The translations under genes and the position numbers were made by a program. A stretch of 64,000 nt of DNA from Paramarasmius palmivorus (taxonomy: Eukaryota; Basidiomycota; Agaricomycetes; Agaricales; Marasmiaceae). Below, piece by piece: positions 1-11,900 of this stretch (position 1 is the stretch's first letter; each line of letters opens with the position of its first letter). The notes under the pieces were generated by a model. That model saw only the letters and a program-made list of their open reading frames with translations. It was not told where the DNA came from and made no database searches. The DNA lies in contig JAYKXP010000004.1 of assembly GCA_037176845.1 (NCBI GenBank), forward strand, positions 434,001 through 498,000, read 5' to 3'.

Positions 1-342
1 GTATCTGCCGATGAACCAAGAACGGTATGGCCTCCACTATGAGTACCAGGTTTGGAGCAAAGCGAGCCCATCAAGTACGAAGTCAAGTGGGGAATACCGT
101 ATATATCCAGTGCTACATATATCCAGGGCATTGGCAGTGCATTGGCGCTTGGCGAACTCCGACGTGCGGATTTATATATCCCGAAAGCCCAAGAGAAAGC
201 ATCTCGATTCCAATATTACAACGACTCTACAAATAAATACAGCAGGTAACGAAACAGTCAAGATGGGTATGGGACTATTATGATACACCTGAGATCATTT
301 TACCAACAAGCCAATGTTAGTACAGTTTCACCGCGCTTGAGG
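1..342. other. Left-edge stretch with no supported gene
   Basis: This stretch lies downstream of the RasGAP stop codon on the minus strand. Overlapping short plus-strand reading frames (the longest opens at an ATG at 11 and closes at 283) show no recognisable motif, signal peptide or splice-linked continuation. It may be the 3' end or UTR of a gene lying left of the window, but nothing in the sequence decides this. Confidence 0.5.
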
Positions 343-3300
343 TTATCTGCGCCAGATTGCAAATTTCTTCTTTCTCTTTACCGGGTCGTCAGATATGTCG
401 GCGGGTATATTATTGTCTAAAGGTTTCGTCGAGTCAATCGTTGGACCTGGGTGAATTCCTCGAGGTATATGGGTCGTTATTGAATCCGTTGAAGTGGATT
501 TGATATGTAGTAACCTGTTCCTCGGAACGGCAGAGGATGGGCTGTCTAGACTCCTGATGAATGGGCTTTGTGGTCCAGAAGATGCTGTGGCATCGAACAA
601 CAGTTTCCGGCGGGAGGTATCAGTGTCGGAGATGGAAGGTGCAGTCGAGGGTCTTTCTGAACGACCCGATTTTGCACTGGAAGGTGACTTGGGAGATGGT
701 GGAGAGAATGCAAATGGAGAAGGCTTCGCCTGCGTATTAACTCGGGGCGCCTTTCTCTGATTCGCAGATAGTTGCGCTGCCAATTGACTGACTCGCTTGA
801 GAGCCTTTTCCTCGACTTCCACGCATCTGGAACAAAGCTCCTCAAGGGGACGTTCGTGAGGGTCGCGTGGTTTGGTATCAGCCAAGTATGCCCGAGATGT
901 TCGAATGACGGCTGAAGTTATGATAGCCAATTGCCTGCAGAGGAAAGGCTCAGTTCAACCACGAGCTATGGCAAGAATGGAGTACCAACCTTGCTGGATC
1001 GACCAGGTGAGGTATACTTGGAATTGATTCTCGATACAGAACTTGCATGGACGAGAGTCGTTGATTTAGATGAGCAACGGCCTGTTGGTGTTCAGGACTA
1101 CGAGTTGACATTGGCGCACGAGTTTCTTCTGGTGCAGAGGACACAGCCAAGAGATAGTCAGTCATGGCCGGAAGGCTCTCCCGAAGGAAATCCTTTACTC
1201 CAGCCATAAACTCTTCTTTTTGGACGTTCTTTTATGCAATCGAGGTTCAGAATAAGTGAGATACAAATTTGATTGGTACGCACCGCGTTCAAGTTTGCAA
1301 GACTTTGGATGACTTTGGCTATGAGCGTCAAACTGCGTTGCACACGCTCGCTGGGTAGACCTGTACGTACACCTCATCAATCGTGCATCTAATATACCGT
1401 TTACGAGTTCGATATTACCTGCACAGATTCCGAACAGATGGGGGTGAAGTATAGCTGGTACGATGAACCGCAAGAATACGAAGGCGGATACGCATTTCCA
1501 TGGTAATTCTCGGTTGTCTTGCAAAGGGAAACGCTTCTCCACTAGTTCTCTTACTGTACGGAAGAAGCGTCGCATTTCTGGTGGGCAAGATTGTCTGAAA
1601 TTTTAAACCAGATTCAGGAAAGAATAGCGGGTAGAAGACAGCGCGGCGTACCTCGCAGAAAAAATCTGATTCCATATCTTTCTGCACCACTGGACGAGCG
1701 TCTCAACATTTCGCTCGATGTCCCTAGAACTTTTACCACTACGCATGGGGTCGACCTCTATGCAGACCTTCTCTAACACCAATCGGCGAACGACATTGCC
1801 TATGGAGCTCTCTAAGAACTCCATGCCGTACAAGGCCATGGTTTGTTCAGCGATCCGAGTGAGAGTGTTGTTACCACGAAATAGAGTTTGGTGGGCTGAC
1901 GTTCGCTTGAGAAAAGGTATGGAAGGCATACGTAAAGCAAACAAGACATACAAGACACAGAGCCATCCACCTCCCTATCAGCTAAAGCCGACACTTGCTC
2001 GATTAATTTGTTGTCCGCCACCGCAATGGACATGAGTTGCGTGGTTACTGTCTTTAATTTGAGCTTGGTTTCTAGATCCGTCATCCAGTCCAGAACATTT
2101 CTCGACCGCAGTTTCTGTTAATAGACGAGTCAGAGGTGTAGTTTCCTATCTGCATGGAACTCACTCTTGAGAGTCTATCGTACGCAGAATACGGTAGTAT
2201 AAGCTCTCTGTCGTAGATTGAGCAAGTTACACAGCATGGAGTGAATCTACTCACTCATCCACCCTCAATTTCAATCTAACGTCACCGACGTGAAGATCTC
2301 CCGTCGTTGAACCCTGCATCAGCACCGGAAACCAGCCCTCAACTGCTTCCCCGCGTGGAAAGTTGCTCAATGCTATTGAGATACTCCCCAGTTTGCTGGA
2401 CCTGAACAGCTTCTTCACCCGCCAGACGACCACTTCAAGGTTCTCGAACGGAGGAAGGTCCGAAAATATAAAACTCTCGTGCCATTCTGGAGAGCCGACC
2501 CCTTTCTTGGTAGTGGTTCGTCCACACGTCTCCTTGTTGAGTTGTATATCGCAGGTCACATCCAGGTCGACTGGATCGTGATCGGACATCGAGTCTGTAT
2601 CCTCCACTGGATCTGAGCCGCCGTCAAACGGCTTGGTATTCCCAAGGTTGCGTCCTTGTATGACTTTGAGCTCGACCTGTCTCCACATTCGGTACGATCC
2701 CCCTTCTTCGGGATAGAAATAACGCCCATAGATCTCTGGGACAGCGTAGGAGCGTAAAAGTGCAAGCCATGTGTTGCATAAATCGGTGGAAGCAAAGTAA
2801 AGGTATACTGGCTCGTCAGTATTTGCAGAGGCGCGACGTTTGCCCCTAGAACGCGATAAAAATATCAGAACTAGACCGAACATCCCTGGAACGAGGGTAC
2901 TGACTTGGCACAGTAGATTGCGAGGCAGTTCTTTCGTTGCTGGAAGAGCGATGGATGAGCAAGACGAATGTCTGAGTGATGTAGCAGGTGTATGTATATG
3001 GTTTGATAGAGAATGGATTCCTAGAAGGCGGTGAGTAGTTGTTGTGGATCGTACGAGGACGACGCACGTCAACATAGATGTTCAATAAGCATCTGTCTCC
3101 TTCCTCAGAAAGCCTGCAAGTAGCTGTTCTCCAGTTCCCATCGGAGCCGGCATCCTTAGGGAACGATAGCCAGCTAGACTTCTCTGTTTAAAGGTTAGCG
3201 TCGTGGTAGAAGGGAGAACGACGAACAAGGTACACACCTTTAACCTTCTTCTCGTCTAGTCCTCCACTCGTTTGCTTCGTGATATCTCGCTTATCTGGCT

Positions 3301-3478
3301 TCCTCTTTGGATTGTAAGACTTTGAACAAGAAATGCACGTCGTCAGAGCGGTCGTTACACGGTGTTGACAGGAACGTACCTTGCGCAGCGAGCTCCCTGC
3401 AACAAACACCTCTGCGCTGACCAGGAACTCCTTGTTTTTACCCAAATGGACGCCCACATCACCCCAAGGATCAGACAT
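343..3478 (-). CDS. PH-C2-RasGAP domain GTPase-activating protein
   Basis: A multi-exon minus-strand gene for a Ras-family GTPase-activating protein. The start chosen is the ATG at 3478 (MSDPWGDVGVHLG). The N-terminal exons (about 2846-3478) look like a PH domain ending in a helix around CNTWLALLRSYAVPEIYG. A C2 domain follows (about 2251-2690), with DLDVTCDIQLN and SPEWHESFIFSDLPPFENLEV. The catalytic RasGAP domain has the arginine-finger segment LFRGNNTLTRIAEQTMALYG near 1830-1900 and the FLR block VFLRFIVPAILHPHLFGI near 1420-1500. The last exon (343-930) is a Ser/Pro-rich tail ending KKKFAIWRR. C2-RasGAP architecture in fungi is known from Bud2, a GAP for Rsr1/Bud1 in polarity; IRA/NF1 proteins are much larger. 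The GAP activity is well supported, but which small GTPase it acts on is inference. Exon borders were not all resolved. Confidence 0.85.
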
Positions 3479-4009
3479 CAGAGAAGGGGAAGAGGAAAAT
3501 GCGCAGGTTGTTGATACAAGGCGACCGACCGGTTGCAATTGCTAAATATTCACTGCCTCCCTTTGCTTTGCCAACCAATTTGGAAAAGACCAAGAGAAAA
3601 GTGAACAACGGCACTGGTAAATTGTGGAAGAGGGAAGACTATATCCAAGTATATCAGCCTGGCAATGGAATCATTTAGGATTTTGACAGGCTGGTGACAG
3701 CAATATGGTCAAGTTGAGTATCGGCCGCAATACATGTACAACATAATGCATCAAACAACTCGTTCGATTCTACACGCCATTCGTGTTGTACTCTAATATA
3801 TGGGCAGACAAAATCCAATTCTGAGCAATAACCCTGTCTATGTAGGTATTAAGACAACAGTATAATTTTGAAGGGTATAAGAGTCGTCTACAGTCGTCGG
3901 AGCCGATTTAGTCAACATCCGTTTTCCCGTTTGAAATCTCTCAATCCTTGTGCCTAAATAAACCAGTATTAATAAGTCTAGAGCCAGAGGTCATCCAGCG
4001 GCAGATTAC
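3479..4009. other. Intergenic: RasGAP promoter and elongase 3' flank
   Basis: About 530 bp between two minus-strand genes. It should hold the RasGAP promoter and 5' UTR at its left end and the elongase 3' UTR at its right end. The only structure I note is a possible terminal elongase intron at about 3954-4013 with a short exon ending at a TGA whose complement begins at 3941. I see no RNA gene or repeat. Confidence 0.5.
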
Positions 4010-4090
4010 TCACGCCTTCCCGTTGGCATGTCCATTTGTTGAGCCGTTTGCTGTACCATTGGCTGCGCCATTGACCTTGCCGTTAGCTTT
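4010..4090 (-). repeat. Asn-Gly tetrapeptide repeat in elongase C-tail
   Basis: Six consecutive units of the form x-[A/V/T]-N-G (ANG, VNG, ANG, ANG, TNG, ANG) close the elongase. The Asn-Gly codons vary (AAC GGC, AAT GGC, AAT GGT, AAT GGA, AAC GGG), so the repeat is kept at the protein level more than at the DNA level. Confidence 0.9.
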
Positions 4091-5222
4091 AGAGCCCCTG
4101 CCAGATGGCTTCTTGTAGGTTTGGAAGTAGAAGTTGATGAACAAGAAGAGGTAGCTGGTGAGAAGACCACAACCGAAGAGCGCAGAACTCTCGGCTCCAG
4201 CGCAGTCACCGACGGTTGGCAAGGTATCTCTTCGGTACGCGTACGCGAAGTGCTGGTACGCTGTAAAATAGTTAGTAAAAGGCTACTACTTGGGAGAGAC
4301 CAACTTACTGCCAAAGTAGACGAGGAAGAGATCAATGACGAATTGGATGATTTGCATCAGGGTCAAGTATTTCTTCCACTGCAGTGGAACGTGATCAATG
4401 CCAGTAAAGTGGATGGTACGCTTCAGGACGTACCCAAATCTTGGCGCCACCCGCAGTCGCATAGTAGTAGTAGTCTACGGGAAGCGTATTAGCGAAGAAC
4501 ACGAGGAAGGAGATTGATGCCTTACACATTAAGACGTGAACAGTGAGATTCAATGTAATAACAGTCCAGGACTAATTCAATGGGATGAGTAGAGAAAGAT
4601 AGAGAAACGAGCAAGGCTTACGATACTAGTTTTACCGTTGAGTTGGGAGTAACAGAGAAGGGCAGTGGCAGAGTGATGGAAGACATGCAAGAATGCTGAA
4701 GCGGTGCACGTCGGTAAGCAGACCGCAGGCATCGACCCAACGTTGAACACGTACCCAGAGGCTTCTTCTTAAGGGCCAAGAACACTGTGTCCAACAATTC
4801 GAGATATTTGAAGTAGTAGTTGATCATATAGTAGAATTCCATCCTCTGTCCACGTTGTGAGAAAGTAGCAAAGAGCAAAAGAATGAACGACTCACGCTAG
4901 TCCAAGCACCATCCGCGCAAATACCGTAGAAAAGCCCGTGTTTCCAAATGATCGGTACAATTTCCTCCAGCATGAGAACAAGTAGAAGCAAGCTCCCGCT
5001 GCTCAAGATAACATTATGGGCTTGAAAGAGTGTGTTGAGCTTCTGGGGAGGATGGTTTTTCATTAAGAACTGAATGCCGAAGATGATTACTAGGTACGAA
5101 GACAGCGCTGTGACGACGGTTGGGGTCGTCGACAACGGAGTCTTGCCTGGAATATACGAATATAAGTGAGGAGGAAGGGAAATTGGGATGTGCGCCTGGA
5201 GGAAATCTGCGAGGAGAGCCAT
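4010..5222 (-). CDS. Very-long-chain fatty acid elongase (ELO, GNS1/SUR4 family)
   Basis: Encodes a multi-pass ER membrane enzyme that condenses malonyl-CoA with acyl-CoA in very-long-chain fatty acid elongation. The start is the ATG at 5222 (MALLADFLQAHIPISLPPHL). Family signatures are all visible: EFYYMINYYFKYLELLDT then KKKPL before an intron; the catalytic histidine box FLHVFHHSAT after it; NLTVHVLMYYYYYA; and the block WKKYLTLMQIIQFVIDL. A last membrane segment (LLTSYLFLFINFYFQTYKK) is followed by an unusual tail of six x-x-Asn-Gly units. The stop TGA at 4010-4012 overlaps a consensus GTGAGT donor, so a slightly different C-terminus is possible. The tyrosine-rich box fits fungal Elo2/Elo3-type enzymes; chain-length specificity cannot be read from sequence. 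Confidence 0.93.
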
Positions 5223-5960
5223 GACAGTCAACGACAGACGAGGGAATCGACGACGAGGGAGAGAGGAAACCGAAACGTAGACTGGTTTTTTTTCGCGTTA
5301 TAGCACGATATTCAGCCGACACGTGCACACTCAATTTGTTTTGGCAGCTGATTCACGCGCCACAGTCGGAACTTGCATTTACTTGCATGTGTTTTTACCG
5401 GTTCCTGCTCATTTTTGAGGCAATAAAAATTCTGAAATATTCAACTTGAAGTAGCTTTCAGCAGTTACACTCATAGGTATTTAAAGTTCCGATATCTATG
5501 CCATCTCCATCTCCGTTGCAGCGCTACAGAGCGCTACTCAAATTATCGACAACCCTTCACTCCCGCTGCCGCAAGCCAAGGATCCGCTTGACGATTTGAA
5601 ATCACCGACCCGGTGACCACATGAACCTGTACGCGACCAGATGGTCAATAACGAAATGGTCGGCTTGGTAGTACTCTTTCTCCGACGTGCTTACGAGCGA
5701 TGAGTTACAGCGAGTTACTTATGCATCAGCCAGAACGCGTCTGCTGGACTTCTTCAAGTCTTGCGCACACGACGGCCGATCGAGTGACACGTTGGCGTCG
5801 GTTCCCGCTTCGATATGCGTGACTGACGTGTGACATTCCGTCACTCAGACACAGCCTCCTAAAATGGTTGCAATGATGTAAGAGATGCAAGCGACTGCAA
5901 AACACTCGTCCAAGCACTTGCAATCATTCTTACGCGCATTCTATTCCTCTAACTTCCAAG
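5223..5960. other. Divergent promoter region, elongase / VPS13
   Basis: About 740 bp between the elongase ATG (minus, 5222) and the VPS13 ATG (plus, 5961). It contains a T-rich run near 5286-5293 and one CACGTG hexamer at 5320-5325, about 100 bp upstream of the elongase start and a possible bHLH site. I found no coding exon or tRNA-like fold here. A short upstream 5' UTR exon of VPS13 cannot be excluded. Confidence 0.5.
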
Positions 5961-8900
5961 ATGTGGTGGTTGGACCCGGGGAAGGAAGTATTGAACGTGG
6001 TAAGCTCTACTTATCACTTGTAACAGCGATAATCGACCTAATTCCCTCTGTAGGTGTTCAATCGAATCCTCGCCCCATATGTCGAAAATCTGGACATGAA
6101 TCAAGTCAACTATGGTATTGGACAAGGTTCGGGATGGGATTAACAATGATCTAGAGCATCGATAATAACGAGTGGTCTCAGGACAGCTAACTTTGCGAAA
6201 GTTGCGATTGAAGAGGGGAGCTTTGGATAAATTTCGTCTTCCAGTTGATGTCCTTGAAGGTGTGTATGCTATTTCTCGCTTTAGCTCAGTGGCTCATCGA
6301 ACTATAGGGCATCTTGGAAAGTTTACGCTCTCGCTCCATTGGATGAACCTCGGAAATCAGCCCGTTGAGATCCTTATTGAAGACGTTAGCCTTCTCGTAG
6401 TCCCGTCGACCCAAAACAAATACGACCCAGCCGAAGAGGAGAACCGTGCGTTAGCCGCAAAGTTGGAGCGAGTGGAGAATGCGGAGCTACTACATATGCG
6501 TGGTCAACCAGAGAAATCTGCAGGTGAACTCTGCGCTTCCGGTCTCCTTACACCCCTCGATAACACCCTTCCAGATGATGAAAGCCCGCAGCAACAAGGC
6601 CTCATGGCCTCTTTAATTGCAAAGATCATTAACAACCTCCAAGTTACTATTAAGAACATCCATATCCGTTATGAAGACAAGCTCAGCGTTCCAGGAGTAA
6701 GGTTCTCTGCAACTATAATCAAACTTGCTAATGAAATTCTTCAGCATCCATTCGCTGTCGGTGTGACGCTGGCTAGTTTCGCCGCCGTGTCCGTGGATGA
6801 CAATTGGCAGCCCGCATTCATCGAAAGCACCGCTGGGGCTATCCACAAGGTACCTTACTCGCGTGCCTTGATTATATGGTGCCCCACTGACACATTCCTC
6901 TAGCTCGGTAAACTTGAGTCCCTGGCTGTGTACTTTGATACAGACTCCCCCAGTATTTCTGGCCTTCCTCCAGTAGAAAGCGCTAAGAAGTTCAATGACA
7001 TGGTGATGTTGTTCCTCCCGATCATATACTCGCAGTGTTCACGCGTTTTATAGATATCAAAAGATCCCAACGATTCTAGTCATCAATTTATACTCAAACC
7101 AGTGTCAGGCGAAGGAAGGGTACGCGCCGTTCTAGCTTCTTTCGTAGTCCACCTCTGACGCGTAAGGATCAGATAACACTCAACAACAAGGTCGATAAAA
7201 AGATACCTCGCTTTGACATACAGCTCTTCTTCGACGAGATTGGTGTTGCTCTGGATGATAGCCAGTATCATGGTGCCATCTCACTGTTAGATATGTATCA
7301 CGTCTACATACGTCGACATCAGGTCTGTCCATTTTTAGCGCATCTCATAAATACTAACACACTCCCACCATAGTACCGAAAATATCAACCAAGCGATCAA
7401 GAGTACAGCATCAATAGGGCGAGGGCAAGGCTTAGGTTCGCAGCGACAGCAATACTTGAAGGTGTTCGCGAACGGCACCGTCGCTGGACATGGGAATATT
7501 TCGCTGAAAGACGAGACGATAGACTTAGATATGTCGAGTTGTTTCAAAAGAAGACGTTGGCTACATTGACCGGCCAGGTTAGTGCTCCATTTAGAATATC
7601 CGGGAGCCATACTAATGTGCTACACAGGACCTGAAAGACTTCGAGAACCTGGAGAAGAAGTTGTCATACGAAGACATCAGATTCTACCGCTCTATTGCGA
7701 GGTCTCGGTTGCGCAAAGATCGGGCGCTTCGTAAGCGCTTAGAGGAAGAGAAGGCGAAACAACAGCCCCAAAGGCAGGGTTGGGGCAGCTGGTTATGGGG
7801 TTCATCATCATCCGAATCCTCTGACGAAGATACCACATTCGGGAATATGACCGAGGAGCAACGAAAAGAACTGTACGACGTCCTTGATTACGACGAGAAA
7901 AACGCTGTCGCGGACTCTTTCCAAACCCCTCGAGACTCCATGAAAGCCAGGATCGTGGCGAACCTCAATCGCGGCTCCTTTGCGCTCAAGACTGAGCCAC
8001 ACAATCATGTCAAAGATATTATCTCTGTCAATTTCGATTCCTTCCAGGCAAATGTTATCCAAAGACCGGACAATTTGGAGGCAGCCCTCTCTCTCGGTGG
8101 ATTCTCTGTCTTTGATGGCACCACACCCCATAGCGTCCATCCTCAGATCGTGCGAGTGAAGGATATCAACACTGTCGCGTACGATGCCGACCAACCATTC
8201 CTATTCATCAAGTTCGAGAACAGCCCTCTGGATGAAAGAGCGGATAATGCGCTGACGGTGCGCATGCGTCATATGGAAATCATATATCACAAAGGTTACG
8301 TCGAAGCCGTGTACAAATTCTTCAAGCCTCCCGAGAGCCAGCTGGAGTCTGTAGAAGCTCTTTTGGTGCGTTGTTGGCTCACTTACAATCATCTCCCGTG
8401 TGCCTTACATATCCAAACAGAGCGTAGCGAGTCAAACGTTGGAGGGTCTCAGCAAGGAGACGCGGGCAGGCTTGGAGTTTGCCCTTCAGAATCACAAGAC
8501 TATTGACATACAAATGGACATGAATGCTCCCATTATCATCGTGCCTGAAGAGTACGTATCGACTGATGGCTTTTCGATTCATTTTAGCTCAAATCTTACA
8601 GTGTTACGACCAACTCCTGCAAACATCTCATTGTGGATGCCGGTCACATTTCCATCGAGAGCGAACTAGCAGACAAGGACGCCATTCGCTCCCTCCGATT
8701 GAAAAAGGATCAGACATTTAGTCCTGACGATGACAACCGACTGCAGTCCCTGATGTATGACAAGCTGTCGTTGAAACTTGAAGCGGCTCAGGTAAGTGTG
8801 TATGTTCCAAATAAGATTCTACGACTCATGACTTCCTTATAGTTCATCATAGGAAATGACTTGCAGTCATGTCTCGATGCCTTGAGCGCAAACAGCGGCG

Positions 8901-11900
8901 ACTCCTTGCATCTTCTCGAACGGATCAACATTGATTTATCTGTCCAAAACTCTATTGTGCCGACATACACTCAACTCGCGAAATTCAAAGTCTCGGGAAA
9001 GCTACCGTCCCTTCAGGTTAACCTTTCCGACACCAAGTACAAGGCCCTCATGCGTCTAATAGACGTTAGCATTCCACACTTTGACGATGAACAAGGCAGC
9101 AAGGCACCCCCGAGACCAGTCACTAGACCCGCGAAATCCGGAGACTTTCTGCCCCTGCCATACGTTCAGTCGGTTGAATATCATACCGATGACGGTGAAG
9201 ATGACGATCCGGAAAATCCGACTTCCAAACAAGAGCAACAACACAATCATGATGAGGTAAGATATATCTTCTGCCTCGAGTAACGAATTAGTTCTGATTA
9301 TATCTCAAGGCGCCGGACATGCATCAGCATATCTTCGAGCTTGCGTTCCAAGTGGACCGATTAGGTGCTACTCTATCGAAGTCGGCACCAGACGGCACTG
9401 AAAAACCCTTGGGCAATGTGTCATTCAACCGCTTTGATCTGTTCTTTGTATTGGCGAAGTTCGACATGAAAGTCGATGTTAATCTTCGGTCGGTCCACTG
9501 TTCATATTTCAGTTTACTCCGGTACTTACAGTTGTTTAGCTCGCTGTCAATGGACTTACATCAGCCAAATAAGCAACCAATGAAATTCATCTCTTCTTCT
9601 GAGACGGTGGATGACAAGGACCTCCTCAGTGTCACTTACTTCAGAGTTCAAAAGGACTCCCCGGAGTACAGTGGCGTCGATCAAGCCGTTGATGTGAAAA
9701 TATCCACTTTCAAGTTCTATGCTGCTCCTGAACCCGTCGTCTCGCTGTACGACTTCATCATGACCACCTTTGTCCCGCAGCCTAATTCCTCAGGAGCCCA
9801 GCCGCAACAAAAGGCTCTTCCGGACATCGAAACTGACTCGCCTTCCTCTCAGGACAATTCCTCGGACTCACAGATCAAGGTCAATGTCGAATTAGCGAGT
9901 GTGCAAAGTGAGTGTGACACCAACAATTCTGGGTATGATTTAACTGTTTCCCTGCTCCAGTTCATCTCGTGAACGAAGATACACGTCTTGCTACACTCAT
10001 GTTATCCACTGCGCGCGTAGCTGTCATCGTTTTCCCCCGTTCCCTGAAAGTCAACGCACGCCTCGGTAGCCTGTCTCTGAGCAATGACTCGAAGGTGCAT
10101 TCTGTTCGGGACGAATTCAATCAAATTCTATCTATCGAGGGCGAAAATTTTGCAGACTTCGATTACCAAACCTTCAACCCAGACGATCCTAACTACAATG
10201 GAATCAAGACAGCCGTTGGTCTCCGAGTGCAGTCCATCAAGCTCCACTACGTTGAACGCGCACTCCGCGACATTTATCTCTTCTTGGCCAAACTGGCCAA
10301 ACTCAAAGGGTTGTATGATGCCGCTACACAGGCCGCTGTTCAGACCGCGTCCGAAGTGGACATCGATCGCCTTCATTTCAACGTGTTCATTGACTCGCCC
10401 ATTTTGGTGTTCCCCTCTGACCCTGCTGGATCTCGCGATATTATGACGATGCGGCTGGGTGCAATCAAGGCAGAGAACAGCTTCGAGGGCGTTGCCAATA
10501 AGATTGATGCTAGCCTGAGTGGAGTCCAGCTCACGTCTACCTTTCACCGCAATGGGGAGCCCTCGATCCTGAAGATCATCGAGGACATCGACGTGAAGGC
10601 ACACGCTATTCAAACAGGCAATCGTGACCGCAGTGTTAACGCCGAGTATCCAGACACACAAGTGAGTCGTCATGCCCCGTTCTAGGTGTCAACCTAATTG
10701 TTCTCTTCCGGCAGGTCTCAGTCAATATTTCGCCGGTCAAGCTTCAGTTAACCCAGACTCAATACATTCTCTTAATGGCGGTATTGCAAAGCGTGCCACG
10801 AGTACTAGAGGGTGCACCTGCAGGAACCGCCCAGGCAGAAATGTCGGCTAGCTCGAGTGATGGACCTGTCGACGGGCGAGTCATTGATGCATTACCGACA
10901 GAACCTGCGGTCGGTCAGCCATGGACCACCGTCGATTTAGTGGTCGTTGTTGAAACCGTAAAACTCTCTCTATACGATGCTTCTGCTGTTCAAAAAGCAG
11001 ACCTCCGTCATCATGGCATCGCAGAGGTTGAGGTAAACCATACCAATTTGCGCTTCAAGATGCTTTCGAATGGAGCGCAAGAGGCGCAGGTGGTCCTGAA
11101 ATCCTTCGTCATGACCAACACACGACCTGGGAATACGCGGTTCAGGGAGATCATACCTGCTGCACGACACGATCGGAATCAATTCATGGTCCTGTATACG
11201 AGTGGGCCCGATGGCTCTGCACAGGCCATCCTCTCCATAGACACACCGCAAATCATCTTTTCAATTGATCCCGTCTTCGGACTGCTTCACTTTTTCACTG
11301 ATGGGATTGCTACGCCTGTTGCCAAATCTGAGGACCAGCATCCCGCGGTAATGGGTGAGACAGGTACTCAGAAGAGCAATTTTGACTTCCGAGTCGACTT
11401 ACACGATATTTCCATCTGCGTCTTGGAGAATGACTCTGATCCCAACTCGCAGTCCATTCAGCTGACGGTCCAGCAAGTACTCATGTCGCAACAGGTATGG
11501 CCCAAAATTTTCTCGGGGGATAAATGACTCAACTCTCTTCTTATTTCACTAGGGTGTAATGGCACTGACCGTCAATCGTTTAGGGATGTCACTCGTGCGG
11601 ATGGGCAAATCCGACGATACCGCCAGGTTCTTGGATGACTTTGATTTGACTTTTGCACTAGACAGTCGCGCATCCTCGTCCCAGAACATGACTAGCATTG
11701 AACTCAATGCCAAGCCCATCGTCTTCCGCGCGTCATATCGTGACATTAAGTTGATAACTACCATCGTCAACAAAGCGATAGAGCTATATACCAATTCTCA
11801 ATCACAGAGTGAGATGTCAGATTCAAAGCAGGATCGGTCAGCGCCTAGTGTCACACATGCAAGTCCCGTGAATAGTGGCCGGGCTCGTTCAACTCAGCCC

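Noticed and set aside
11..283. Plus-strand 90-codon open frame at the left edge
   Set aside because: No motif, composition bias or splice-linked partner; overlapping frames of similar length exist in all three phases.
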